From Gammaproteobacteria bacterium (GTDB taxonomy: Bacteria > Pseudomonadota > Gammaproteobacteria > GCA-001735895), in the NCBI GenBank assembly GCA_029882955.1, contig JAOUJX010000184.1, forward strand, positions 1 to 7,825: a stretch of DNA of 7,825 nt, given 5' to 3'. Under the pieces are notes generated by a model. It had not been told where the DNA came from. It did no database searches and saw only the letters and a list, made by a program, of their open reading frames with translations. Every line of letters starts with the position of its first letter. The stretch's first letter is position 1. Made by a program: the position numbers and the translations under genes. Shown here piece after piece: positions 1-5,395 of the stretch.

Positions 1-19
1 TTAGGTATTGGTTCTATTT

Positions 20-85
20 TCTTAACGCCTGGCAACACTGGAGAGCCGCGCTAGCGGCGAATCCTTGTGATTGCCCTGGTTATGA
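20..85 (-). other. attC-like recombination site (imperfect 66-base hairpin)
   Basis: Read on the minus strand, the site begins TCATAAC (R''-like, 85-79) and ends GTTAAGA (R'-like, 26-20); these pair at 6 of 7 positions. Inside them, GGCAA (75-71) pairs with TTGCC (35-31) and CAC (69-67) with GTG (38-36), leaving T70 unpaired on one arm only, like the extrahelical base of attC L boxes. A three- and a four-base unpaired spacer separate the R and L boxes. Further in, GGA/TCC pair (64-62 with 42-40), and the tip is a perfect GCCGC/GCGGC stem with loop TAGC (58-45). The 3' end AGGCGTTA resembles well-known attC ends. The acetyltransferase stop codon sits within R'', as is common in cassettes. R'' departs from strict RYYYAAC and the final base of R' is A rather than Y. 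Confidence 0.55.
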
Positions 86-574
86 GCGAAATCTGACAAA
101 GACATGTTCGTCCATAAATTCATCGTTTTTGAATACCGCTTTTCTATGTATCGCCTCTAAAGTATATCCGCACTTTTCCAGGACCCTCATCGATGCCTTG
201 TTAGGGCTAAATACACGAGCGAAAAGTCTAACAGTTTCTTTTTCGGAGAAAATGGTCTCTGTCATTTTAGAAACTGCTCGAGTGCCAATTCCTTTCCCCC
301 AGTGAGCCTCAGCTATCCAATAACCAATTTCTGCTGAATACTGATGTTCAAATTGGTCAAAATGAACTCCCACGCCACCGATGCATTCTCCATTCAAGTC
401 AATTGCTAAATAGAGGCCTTGCTCCTTGCTACCTGTTTCTACCCACCACTTCGCATCGTTAATCGTATACGGAAATGGCATTCTCGACGTCATATATCGG
501 GAGACATTAAAATTATTTGCGTGGCTCGCTATATGATCTATGTCATTTTCAATAAAATTTCTTAGCTTGATCAT
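80..574 (-). CDS. GNAT family N-acetyltransferase (RimJ/RimL-like)
   Basis: Predicted to transfer an acetyl group from acetyl-CoA to an amine (a protein N-terminus or a small molecule); the substrate cannot be read from sequence. The 164 residues are a complete single GNAT domain of the Acetyltransf_3 (RimJ/RimL) type. Strand beta4 and the pyrophosphate-binding loop fall at about 81-101, with AEIGYWI followed by WGKGIGT. The later CoA-proximal region, FSPNKASMRVLEKCGY at 122-137, is the usual N-x-x-S-x-x-V-L-E-K-x-G-[FY] signature. The protein is soluble, with no signal peptide. The ATG at 574 has no clear Shine-Dalgarno sequence. Base composition is more A+T rich than neighbouring genes, and the stop codon lies inside an attC-like hairpin, so the gene is probably a cassette passenger; GNATs are among the commonest such cargo. 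There is no basis for calling it an aminoglycoside or other drug-modifying enzyme. Confidence 0.9.
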   Translation of the reverse strand: MIKLRNFIENDIDHIASHANNFNVSRYMTSRMPFPYTINDAKWWVETGSKEQGLYLAIDLNGECIGGVGVHFDQFEHQYSAEIGYWIAEAHWGKGIGTRAVSKMTETIFSEKETVRLFARVFSPNKASMRVLEKCGYTLEAIHRKAVFKNDEFMDEHVFVRFRS

Positions 575-585
575 TAGCGAAACAT

Positions 586-652
586 AAAGGGTCAGAGCAA
601 ATTGATATTATATCCAGCAAAGAACTAAATCAACCTACACAGACCCCTTTTG
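586..652. repeat. Degenerate palindrome of the GGGTCAGAG type
   Basis: The left arm AAAGGGTCAGAG (586-597), running on into CAAATTGAT, is mirrored by the right arm 632-650 (AACCTACACAGACCCCTTT). GGGTC pairs with GACCC, AAA with TTT, and the inner ATTGAT with ATCAA, with mismatches between. Near-perfect versions of this palindrome (GGGGTCAGAG with CTCTGACCCC) are, from memory, scattered repeats in many environmental proteobacterial genomes, some near REP-associated tyrosine transposases. This copy is decayed and carries no transposase. It lies between the acetyltransferase start and the putative cassette boundary. Confidence 0.4.
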
Positions 653-687
653 ATATTTAACAGGGAGCTGGTGATATTGGAGGGCTA

Positions 688-707
688 GCCTTAGCGCATC
701 CTAAGGC
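688..707 (-). other. Perfect 7-bp stem-loop spanning the TPR gene stop codon
   Basis: GCCTTAG (688-694) and CTAAGGC (701-707) are exact inverted repeats around a six-base loop. The stop codon of the TPR gene (703-701) lies in one arm. No T-run follows on the minus strand, so it is not a classical intrinsic terminator. It may protect the 3' end of the operon transcript or be a Rho-assisted end. Confidence 0.4.
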
Positions 708-1294
708 AGTTCCTGCAGCATCTTTGCAGCGGATTGCCCGATTGGGCTATCGGCATCCAGACTCACCGCGGTTGTCAATGCTTTACGTGCCTGCTCGCTA
801 TCGCCGAGCTGGCTGTTCACGTATCCCAGCGTTAGCCATATTCGCTGAAATGTCGGATCGATCGCTACACCTGCATTCAGGTTGCGGAGCGCTTCAGATG
901 ATTTTCCAAGATACTGCAGGGTGATGCCAAGGTTGTTATAGGTTCTTACCTGACCGGGATCAAGTGATAGTAGTTGCTCATATAAATGAGCGGCTTCAGC
1001 GTATTGCCCGTTGGAGAAAAGCTCATTGGCCTGGCCTTCTATTTTAACGGGATCATTGCTCGCTAGCTGATTGAATGTTGCCGAATTAATCCCTGTCGAA
1101 CTGAACTTGGTGTCGGAATTCAAATTTTGTAGTGAAGGTTGTTGTACTGCGACCGGGTCAGCCTGAATACTGGTTGATTCGGCGACATAGTATTGACGCG
1201 TGGCGGCAAAAATCACAAGTCCGAAGACGATCTGAAACAACGCCATTAGAGTCCAGAATTTGTAACGGTTAAGCATAGTCATAGTTGCATCCAT
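701..1294 (-). CDS. Membrane-anchored tetratricopeptide-repeat protein
   Basis: A 197-residue protein of unknown specific role. A hydrophobic segment at about 13-31 follows R10 and K12, which predicts a signal anchor with the N-terminus inside and the rest in the periplasm. Residues 35-80 are a polar Ser/Gln/Asn-rich linker. Three TPR units follow at about 86-113, 118-147 and 152-181, each ending in a [LI]D-x helix pattern (SLDP, AIDP, SLDA). TPRs make protein-protein contacts, so a scaffold or assembly-factor role is likely; no catalytic motif is present. The ATG is 4 bases after the stop of the upstream regulator gene, so the two are almost certainly co-transcribed and perhaps translationally coupled. 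No good Shine-Dalgarno precedes Met1, and Met5 or Met7 are possible starts. The overall similarity to CcmI/NrfG-like TPR domains is generic and does not justify a name. Confidence 0.82.
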   Translation of the reverse strand: MDATMTMLNRYKFWTLMALFQIVFGLVIFAATRQYYVAESTSIQADPVAVQQPSLQNLNSDTKFSSTGINSATFNQLASNDPVKIEGQANELFSNGQYAEAAHLYEQLLSLDPGQVRTYNNLGITLQYLGKSSEALRNLNAGVAIDPTFQRIWLTLGYVNSQLGDSEQARKALTTAVSLDADSPIGQSAAKMLQELP

Positions 1295-1298
1295 CGGG

Positions 1299-2162
1299 TT
1301 AGTTCACGCTATTATATATAATTTTAAATTGTTCATTAATCTGGTAGCCGATAAGCTCGTCGGCACGCTGTTTTAAGGCCGACGACTGACAAAATTGATA
1401 TAAAGTCTGCCAGGCCGGTTCGAACCAGGCTCGTCTGTCTATGAATAAATCAAAGCGTTCTTCTACCACCGGAACAAACCCGAGATTATATTGCGCGGCC
1501 AATGAAGCCAGGCCAAATGTCGCGTCTGCTTTTCCTTCCTGTACTGCGAGTACCGCATCGACTTCGCTACGTGCCGGGGTAAGCCATTCGATGTCACTGC
1601 TTGCTATATTGTCCCTGACTAGAAAAGCATTGAGCACTACCTGAGAGCCGGCTTCGGACTGTCGAGGAATAACCTTATGGCTTCGCAGGTCGCTCAGCTG
1701 GTTGATGCTTTGTTCATCTCGATTGATGATAATGCCGCGTTGGCGTTTTGCCCAGGCTACGAGCACAGCGGCCTGGCTGGAGAATTTTGTTTCGATAAGC
1801 GGGCGATTCCAGTCGTCGGTTGCGGTATCGAAAACATGCAGGCCAGTGGCGATGCCTTCGCCGGCCGCGAATCGATTAAGACCGTCGAGACTACTATCGA
1901 AATAACTGGCGATACCACAGCGCGATTCTCGAATTGCCCATTCCAGTAGTGGATCATGGCTTCCCAACATCACAGTCGGGCGCGATACTGCGTGGCTGGA
2001 AGCATTTCCTGCGATCCATTTTTCGATAGCCTCGCGTGGGAATAACAGTTTACCGGTAGCGCGGGAGCAGGGCACAGAACCCGACGAAGCAAGGTCATAA
2101 ACCTTACGTTCTTTTATGCGCAATAGTTCAGCGAGCTCTCTGGTGGTGAGGTATTCGTTCAA
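1299..2162 (-). CDS. Helix-turn-helix regulator with PBP-like ligand-binding domain
   Basis: A 287-residue cytoplasmic DNA-binding protein. Residues 3-51 form an excisionase/MerR-superfamily winged helix (HTH_17): YLTTRELAELL, then KVYDLASSGSVP, then GKLLFPREAIEKWI. Residues about 63-275 are a periplasmic-binding-protein-like domain (PBP_like family, PF12727): opening GSHDPLLEWA, middle DLRSHKVIPRQSEAGSQ, and QEGKADATFGLASLA near 208-222. This architecture is known from regulators tied to molybdate/tungstate metabolism and from other uncharacterised members, so an oxyanion or small-molecule effector is plausible but not demonstrable here. There is no signal peptide or membrane segment. The start is TTG at 2162: an in-frame TAA lies three codons upstream (2171-2169), no other start would retain the HTH, and no Shine-Dalgarno is visible. 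It is the first gene of an operon with the TPR gene and divergent from the aldo/keto reductase, which it may control. Confidence 0.87.
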   Translation of the reverse strand: MNEYLTTRELAELLRIKERKVYDLASSGSVPCSRATGKLLFPREAIEKWIAGNASSHAVSRPTVMLGSHDPLLEWAIRESRCGIASYFDSSLDGLNRFAAGEGIATGLHVFDTATDDWNRPLIETKFSSQAAVLVAWAKRQRGIIINRDEQSINQLSDLRSHKVIPRQSEAGSQVVLNAFLVRDNIASSDIEWLTPARSEVDAVLAVQEGKADATFGLASLAAQYNLGFVPVVEERFDLFIDRRAWFEPAWQTLYQFCQSSALKQRADELIGYQINEQFKIIYNSVN

Positions 2163-2207
2163 AGGGGTTTATGGTTAAATTACACAGGTATAAAGTACAC
2201 CACCAGA
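2139..2207. promoter_or_regulatory. Exact 10-bp inverted repeat bracketing the regulator start
   Basis: TCTGGTGGTG at 2139-2148 (regulator codons 5-8 region, minus strand) and its exact reverse complement CACCACCAGA at 2198-2207 are separated by 49 bases, with the TTG start codon between them. Either the two half-sites bind the regulator for autorepression, or the arms pair in the mRNA and place the start codon in a loop. The pairing is seen directly; the function is inferred. Confidence 0.4.
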
Positions 2208-2219
2208 AATTTAAGTCCA

Positions 2220-2264
2220 TTGCTTTAGATCATGTAAACGGCAACAATAAGCTAAATTGTTTAG
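2220..2264 (+). promoter_or_regulatory. Candidate aldo/keto reductase promoter with overlapping palindromes
   Basis: TTGCTT (2220-2225) and AACAAT (2243-2248) are spaced by 17 bases and resemble a weak sigma-70 promoter (3/6 and 4/6 matches). The -10 region is one arm of AACAAT-N7-ATTGTT (2243-2261), and CTAAA-TTG-TTTAG (2252-2264) is a second perfect palindrome overlapping it. Both lie just upstream of the AGGA ribosome site at 2270-2273. This is a reasonable operator position for the divergent regulator, though short AT-rich palindromes are common. Confidence 0.3.
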
Positions 2265-2282
2265 TAATCAGGATTATTTGAT

Positions 2283-3278
2283 ATGCACCAGCGTCAACTA
2301 GGACCCTTTAAAGTTTCTGCCATTGGTCTCGGCTGTATGAACCTGTCTTCCGGTTATGGTAAGGCTGATGCCGATGAATCAATACGGCTATTAAACGAGT
2401 GTATCGATGCTGGTTATACTTTTCTGGATACGGCTGCGCTGTATGGTTTTGGACATAACGAAACTTTAATCGGTGAGCAATTATCGCATCGCCGAAATGA
2501 ATATATTCTTGCCAGCAAGTGTGGCTATAGCAAGGGTGATGACGGTAAGGCCAAATTTGCAGGTAGCCCGGAAGAAGTTCGACAAATCTGTGAGCAAAGC
2601 CTGAAGCGACTTAAAACCGATGTTATCGATTTATATTATCTGCACCGTCTTGACCCGAAAGTAGCCATAGAAGAGAGTGTCGGTGCTTTGTCAGAACTGG
2701 TTGATGCGGGGAAAATTAGAACGATAGGTCTGTCCGAAGTTTGTGAAGATACACTGCGCCGCGCGCATGCAGTGCATCCGATAACCGCCTTGCAATCGGA
2801 GTATTCACTATGGTCACGTACGCCGGAGAGAAAAGTCCTGTCGGTATGCCAGGAACTGGGCATTACCTTCGTACCTTTTTCTCCTCTAGGTCGCTCCTTT
2901 CTGACCGGCAAGGGGCTGGATAGTACTCAAGTTGAGAAAGACGATTTACGGGCCACTATCGGCGAACCGAGATTTCGACCTGAAAATTTCAACAGGAATT
3001 CGGCTTTATTGAAACCCTACGGTGAAATCGCGAAACAGCAGAACTGTAGTATGGCGCAGCTGGCGCTGGCCTGGATTCTGGCGCGAGGCGATAAAACCAT
3101 GATTCCAATTCCGGGTACCAAAGACATCAATCACATGCGCGAAAATGCCGGGGCAGGTGACATCGAACTCGACGACGAAGTCGTTAACAAGCTGGACGAC
3201 CTCATTAACGAAAATACAGTACATGGTCAGCGTTATACCGATGCCTTAATGGCTTCGGTTGACTCCGAGCGGGATTAG
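2283..3278 (+). CDS. Aldo/keto reductase
   Basis: A complete 331-residue cytoplasmic NAD(P)H-dependent oxidoreductase of the aldo/keto reductase superfamily (TIM barrel, PF00248), expected to reduce an aldehyde or ketone; the substrate is unknown. The full catalytic tetrad is visible: D49 (in TFLDTAALYG), Y54, K79 (ILASKCGY) and H121 (YYLHRLD). The C-terminal cofactor signature IPIPGTKDINHMREN at about 273-287 is characteristic of the AKR group that binds the 2'-phosphate of NADPH. The protein is close to the general 320-340 residue open-chain AKR type (YajO/Tas-like or AKR11/13-like). The ATG at 2283 is preceded by AGGA at 2270-2273, 9 bases away. It is divergent from the HTH/PBP regulator across 120 bases, a layout often seen for regulator-target pairs, and is followed after about 105 bases by an independent-looking unit. 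Confidence 0.93.
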   Translation: MHQRQLGPFKVSAIGLGCMNLSSGYGKADADESIRLLNECIDAGYTFLDTAALYGFGHNETLIGEQLSHRRNEYILASKCGYSKGDDGKAKFAGSPEEVRQICEQSLKRLKTDVIDLYYLHRLDPKVAIEESVGALSELVDAGKIRTIGLSEVCEDTLRRAHAVHPITALQSEYSLWSRTPERKVLSVCQELGITFVPFSPLGRSFLTGKGLDSTQVEKDDLRATIGEPRFRPENFNRNSALLKPYGEIAKQQNCSMAQLALAWILARGDKTMIPIPGTKDINHMRENAGAGDIELDDEVVNKLDDLINENTVHGQRYTDALMASVDSERD

Positions 3279-3327
3279 TTATTAAGAAACCGGGAGGATG
3301 CAGCTTATATCCAAAAGGGTGAAGATC

Positions 3328-3378
3328 CTGCAATAGTTAAAAACCTTGGCTATACTTCGTGTTTCTAACCTCCGGAGG
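3328..3378 (+). promoter_or_regulatory. Promoter-like element and strong ribosome site for the Moco-fold gene
   Basis: TATACT at 3351-3356 is a good -10 match; CTGCAA at 3328-3333, 17 bases upstream, is a weak -35 (3/6). GGAGG at 3374-3378 sits 5 bases before the ATG and is the strongest Shine-Dalgarno in the window. It is the right half of the perfect 10-base palindrome CCTCCGGAGG (3369-3378), so the ribosome site is preceded immediately by its own complement. This supports a separate transcription unit from the aldo/keto reductase. Confidence 0.4.
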
Positions 3379-3383
3379 CTCTA

Positions 3384-3863
3384 ATGCGAAATTTTTTGAT
3401 AATTCTGTCGACTCTTGTGCTGTCGTTACCATTGGCTGGCAATGCCGAAGATATCGTGCTTACAATCGGTGGAGAAACCGATAAAACTGTTAGTTCTTCT
3501 CTACAGCTCACTCTAAGTGAGTTTGAAGCTATAGACGCGAGTACGGTAGAAACCAGAACACCCTGGCACAAGGAAAAGACTCTTTTTTCGGGGGTTTCGG
3601 GGGCAGCCCTGCTGAAATACCTGGGAGCCAGAGCTACCGAGGTTGACGCTGTCGCGTTAAACGACTACAAAGTGACTCTGCCTGTCTCTGATCTGTCTGA
3701 TACGGGTTTGATTTTCGCGACGCGGAAAAATGGGGAGCTGATGAGTGTTCGAGAAAAAGGCCCTATTTTTATTATCTATCCTTTCGATGGAAATCCTTCG
3801 CTGGATAATGAAGTGATCTACGCACGATCGATCTGGCAGTTGAAAGCGCTGAATTTTAAATAG
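3384..3863 (+). CDS. Exported sulfite-oxidase-fold (Moco-binding-like) protein lacking cysteine
   Basis: A 159-residue protein with a clear signal peptide: R2, a hydrophobic core at 4-18, and a cleavage site after AGNA at 21. The mature part resembles the oxidoreductase molybdopterin-binding domain (SUOX fold, PF00174) in its small stand-alone form: TPWHKE at about 59-64, then GVSGAALLKYLGA, then ALNDYKVTLPVSDL, KGPIFIIYPFD and the closing RSIWQLKALNF. In true sulfite oxidases and YedY a conserved cysteine ligates molybdenum; this protein contains no cysteine at all. It may therefore bind a pterin or another ligand without catalysis, or hold the cofactor differently. It has its own promoter-like element and is followed after 46 bases by a membrane histidine kinase, which suggests it is a periplasmic ligand-binding partner of that sensor. 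Small proteins of this family are often annotated simply as molybdopterin-dependent oxidoreductase. Confidence 0.82.
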   Translation: MRNFLIILSTLVLSLPLAGNAEDIVLTIGGETDKTVSSSLQLTLSEFEAIDASTVETRTPWHKEKTLFSGVSGAALLKYLGARATEVDAVALNDYKVTLPVSDLSDTGLIFATRKNGELMSVREKGPIFIIYPFDGNPSLDNEVIYARSIWQLKALNFK

Positions 3864-3909
3864 TACACCTGGCGTTTGGTACCTCGTTATTTCTGCCCCG
3901 ACAAGCTTG

Positions 3910-5367
3910 ATGAAGCGCATCTTTCCGTCGGCAATACTATCGGTGACGATTCTCCTGATTTTATTTTCCACGGTAGCTACCGTCTATTCCGGTTATCGAT
4001 ATCTGCAGCTTAGACAGCAAACCAATATTTTACGTCTGTTACCCAAGGATGATCCGACCTGGGGGCTTTCTCAGCTGGGTGCCGAGGAACTTAAATTTGC
4101 CAATGCCCTGAATTTGGTTATTTACCAAAATAACGAGGAAAATCGCAAAAACCTGTCATTCCGTCTCGACATTCTGTATAGCCGAATCGATGTTACCGTT
4201 GAAGTTTTTGACCGCCTCACTAAATGGGTTACCGAAAATCAGGTTAGCCAGACTTACCCCATAGCTGCGGTTTTTCACCAAAATGTAGAGCAGAATCTGT
4301 CAGAGATAAGAAGGCTGTTTTCAGATGTAGACCGGCAAGCCCAGATTTTTCTGAAGAGCAAAGATGCTACATCACTGGAGGATATTGACAACTGGCTGGA
4401 TCGGATGATTGTATTATCTTCCGAGCTGGCTTCTCAGGTAAACCAGGCTTCCAGCCAGACTAGCCACAATATTCGGGAAAGTTTATTGGAGCAGACGAAC
4501 CACTTTCAGGCTGCACTACTAACGATTATTTTTTCCTTCATGGTATTTTCGCTGGTGGTTCTGGCGCTTTACCGGAATGCCCGGCGTGCTGAGAGAAGAT
4601 CGTTACAACTGGTCGAAGATCTGCATGTGGCCAATCAGGCGAAAACGCAATTTCTGTCATCCATGAGCCATGAATTAAGAACCCCTATGAACTCAATACT
4701 GGGTTTTAGTCAGATACTGGAATCTAACCCGGAAGAACCACTCACAACTAAGCAACAGGAGTGTGTCGATTATATTCTAAGTAGCGGTGCGCACCTGCTC
4801 CACTTAATCAATGATGCGCTCAACCTGGCACAAATCGATTCTGGAAAACTGAACATATCGCTGACAGAGGTAGACCTCAGCGAGGCCTTCAAAGAGTGTC
4901 TTTCAATCGTCGGTTCTCAGATAGAAGGTCGAGGCTTAAGTGTCAGAAACGATCTTCCTGACGCTTGCTATATCAAAGTCGATCCCGTACGAGTCAAGCA
5001 GGTCATACTCAACCTGTTATCGAATGCGATAAAATATAACCGTCAGAACGGTACTGTTATATTGACCGCGAGTCCTCCCTCCGAAGGCATGGTTCGAATA
5101 TCGGTCATAGATTCCGGGGTGGGCATTCCTGCCGAAGGCATGGCCGGGCTGTTCGAACCTTTTAATCGTCTTGGTAAGGAAGCGTCAGGAATCGAAGGGA
5201 CCGGTGTCGGTTTAACCATTTCCAAACAATTGGTAGAGGCGATGGGCGGACAGATTGGTTGCGAGAGTGAGGTCGGAGAAGGCACGACGTTCTGGCTGGA
5301 ATTACCTGTGGCAACAGCAGTTGACACGGTTCCTGATCCTGGTGCTGCGCCAGGTACCTGGAAGTAG
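3910..5367 (+). CDS. Membrane sensor histidine kinase
   Basis: Senses a periplasmic or membrane signal and autophosphorylates a histidine to donate phosphate to a response regulator. Numbering from the TTG at 3907 (487 codons with stop): transmembrane segments at about 7-28 and 204-222 flank a ~175-residue periplasmic region that looks entirely helical. A short linker/coiled-coil without a recognisable HAMP domain (223-245) leads to HisKA with H255 in SHELRTP, then HATPase_c: N box NLLSNAIKY (369-377, N373), G1 DSGVGI (402-407), F box FEPF (416-419), G2 GTGVGL (431-436). There is no receiver, PAS or Hpt domain, and no response regulator gene lies nearby. I chose ATG at 3910 over the adjacent in-frame TTG at 3907; neither has a strong Shine-Dalgarno. 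It lies 46 bases after the Moco-fold gene and is probably co-transcribed. The last ~20 residues are a Pro/Ala-rich tail outside the kinase fold. Confidence 0.93.
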   Translation: MKRIFPSAILSVTILLILFSTVATVYSGYRYLQLRQQTNILRLLPKDDPTWGLSQLGAEELKFANALNLVIYQNNEENRKNLSFRLDILYSRIDVTVEVFDRLTKWVTENQVSQTYPIAAVFHQNVEQNLSEIRRLFSDVDRQAQIFLKSKDATSLEDIDNWLDRMIVLSSELASQVNQASSQTSHNIRESLLEQTNHFQAALLTIIFSFMVFSLVVLALYRNARRAERRSLQLVEDLHVANQAKTQFLSSMSHELRTPMNSILGFSQILESNPEEPLTTKQQECVDYILSSGAHLLHLINDALNLAQIDSGKLNISLTEVDLSEAFKECLSIVGSQIEGRGLSVRNDLPDACYIKVDPVRVKQVILNLLSNAIKYNRQNGTVILTASPPSEGMVRISVIDSGVGIPAEGMAGLFEPFNRLGKEASGIEGTGVGLTISKQLVEAMGGQIGCESEVGEGTTFWLELPVATAVDTVPDPGAAPGTWK

Positions 5368-5395
5368 GGACAACAGGCCCGAAGGCCATCCATCG

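Larger units (their letters stand above)
26..660 (-). mobile_element. Probable integron-type gene cassette carrying a GNAT acetyltransferase
   Basis: The block has the parts of a gene cassette in the correct order on the minus strand: a GTTAAAT box (661 down to 655, a perfect GTTRRRY match), one promoterless-looking ORF, then an attC-like hairpin ending in GTTAAGA (26 down to 20). Cleavage between G and TT at both boxes would define a 635-base circle. The ORF is lower in G+C than the genes to the right (about 38-45% in sampled lines against about 58% in a sampled line of the TPR gene), which fits acquisition. No integrase gene lies on the upstream (right-hand) side, so this would be a lone secondary-site insertion or the edge of an integrase-less cassette cluster. 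The left boundary is better supported than the right; AATCAAC at 628-634 is a weaker alternative right boundary. The 86-base leader before the start codon is long for a cassette. Confidence 0.42.

Noticed and set aside
80..574. Aminoglycoside or other antibiotic-resistance acetyltransferase
   Set aside because: The cassette-like context makes this tempting, but the sequence is a generic RimJ/RimL-type GNAT with no features specific to a known resistance family.
1441..1949. Plus-strand open frames opposite the regulator gene
   Set aside because: They are antisense shadows of a well-supported gene, with no domain resemblance and no ribosome sites; the same applies to the antisense frames over the aldo/keto reductase, kinase and copper ATPase.
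5338..5387. Bidirectional terminator between the kinase and methyltransferase
   Set aside because: Several inverted repeats occur, including the 12-base palindrome CCAGGTACCTGG (5350-5361) and a 4-bp GGCC stem (5376-5387), but none has a T-run on either strand, and the larger ones lie inside the kinase coding tail.
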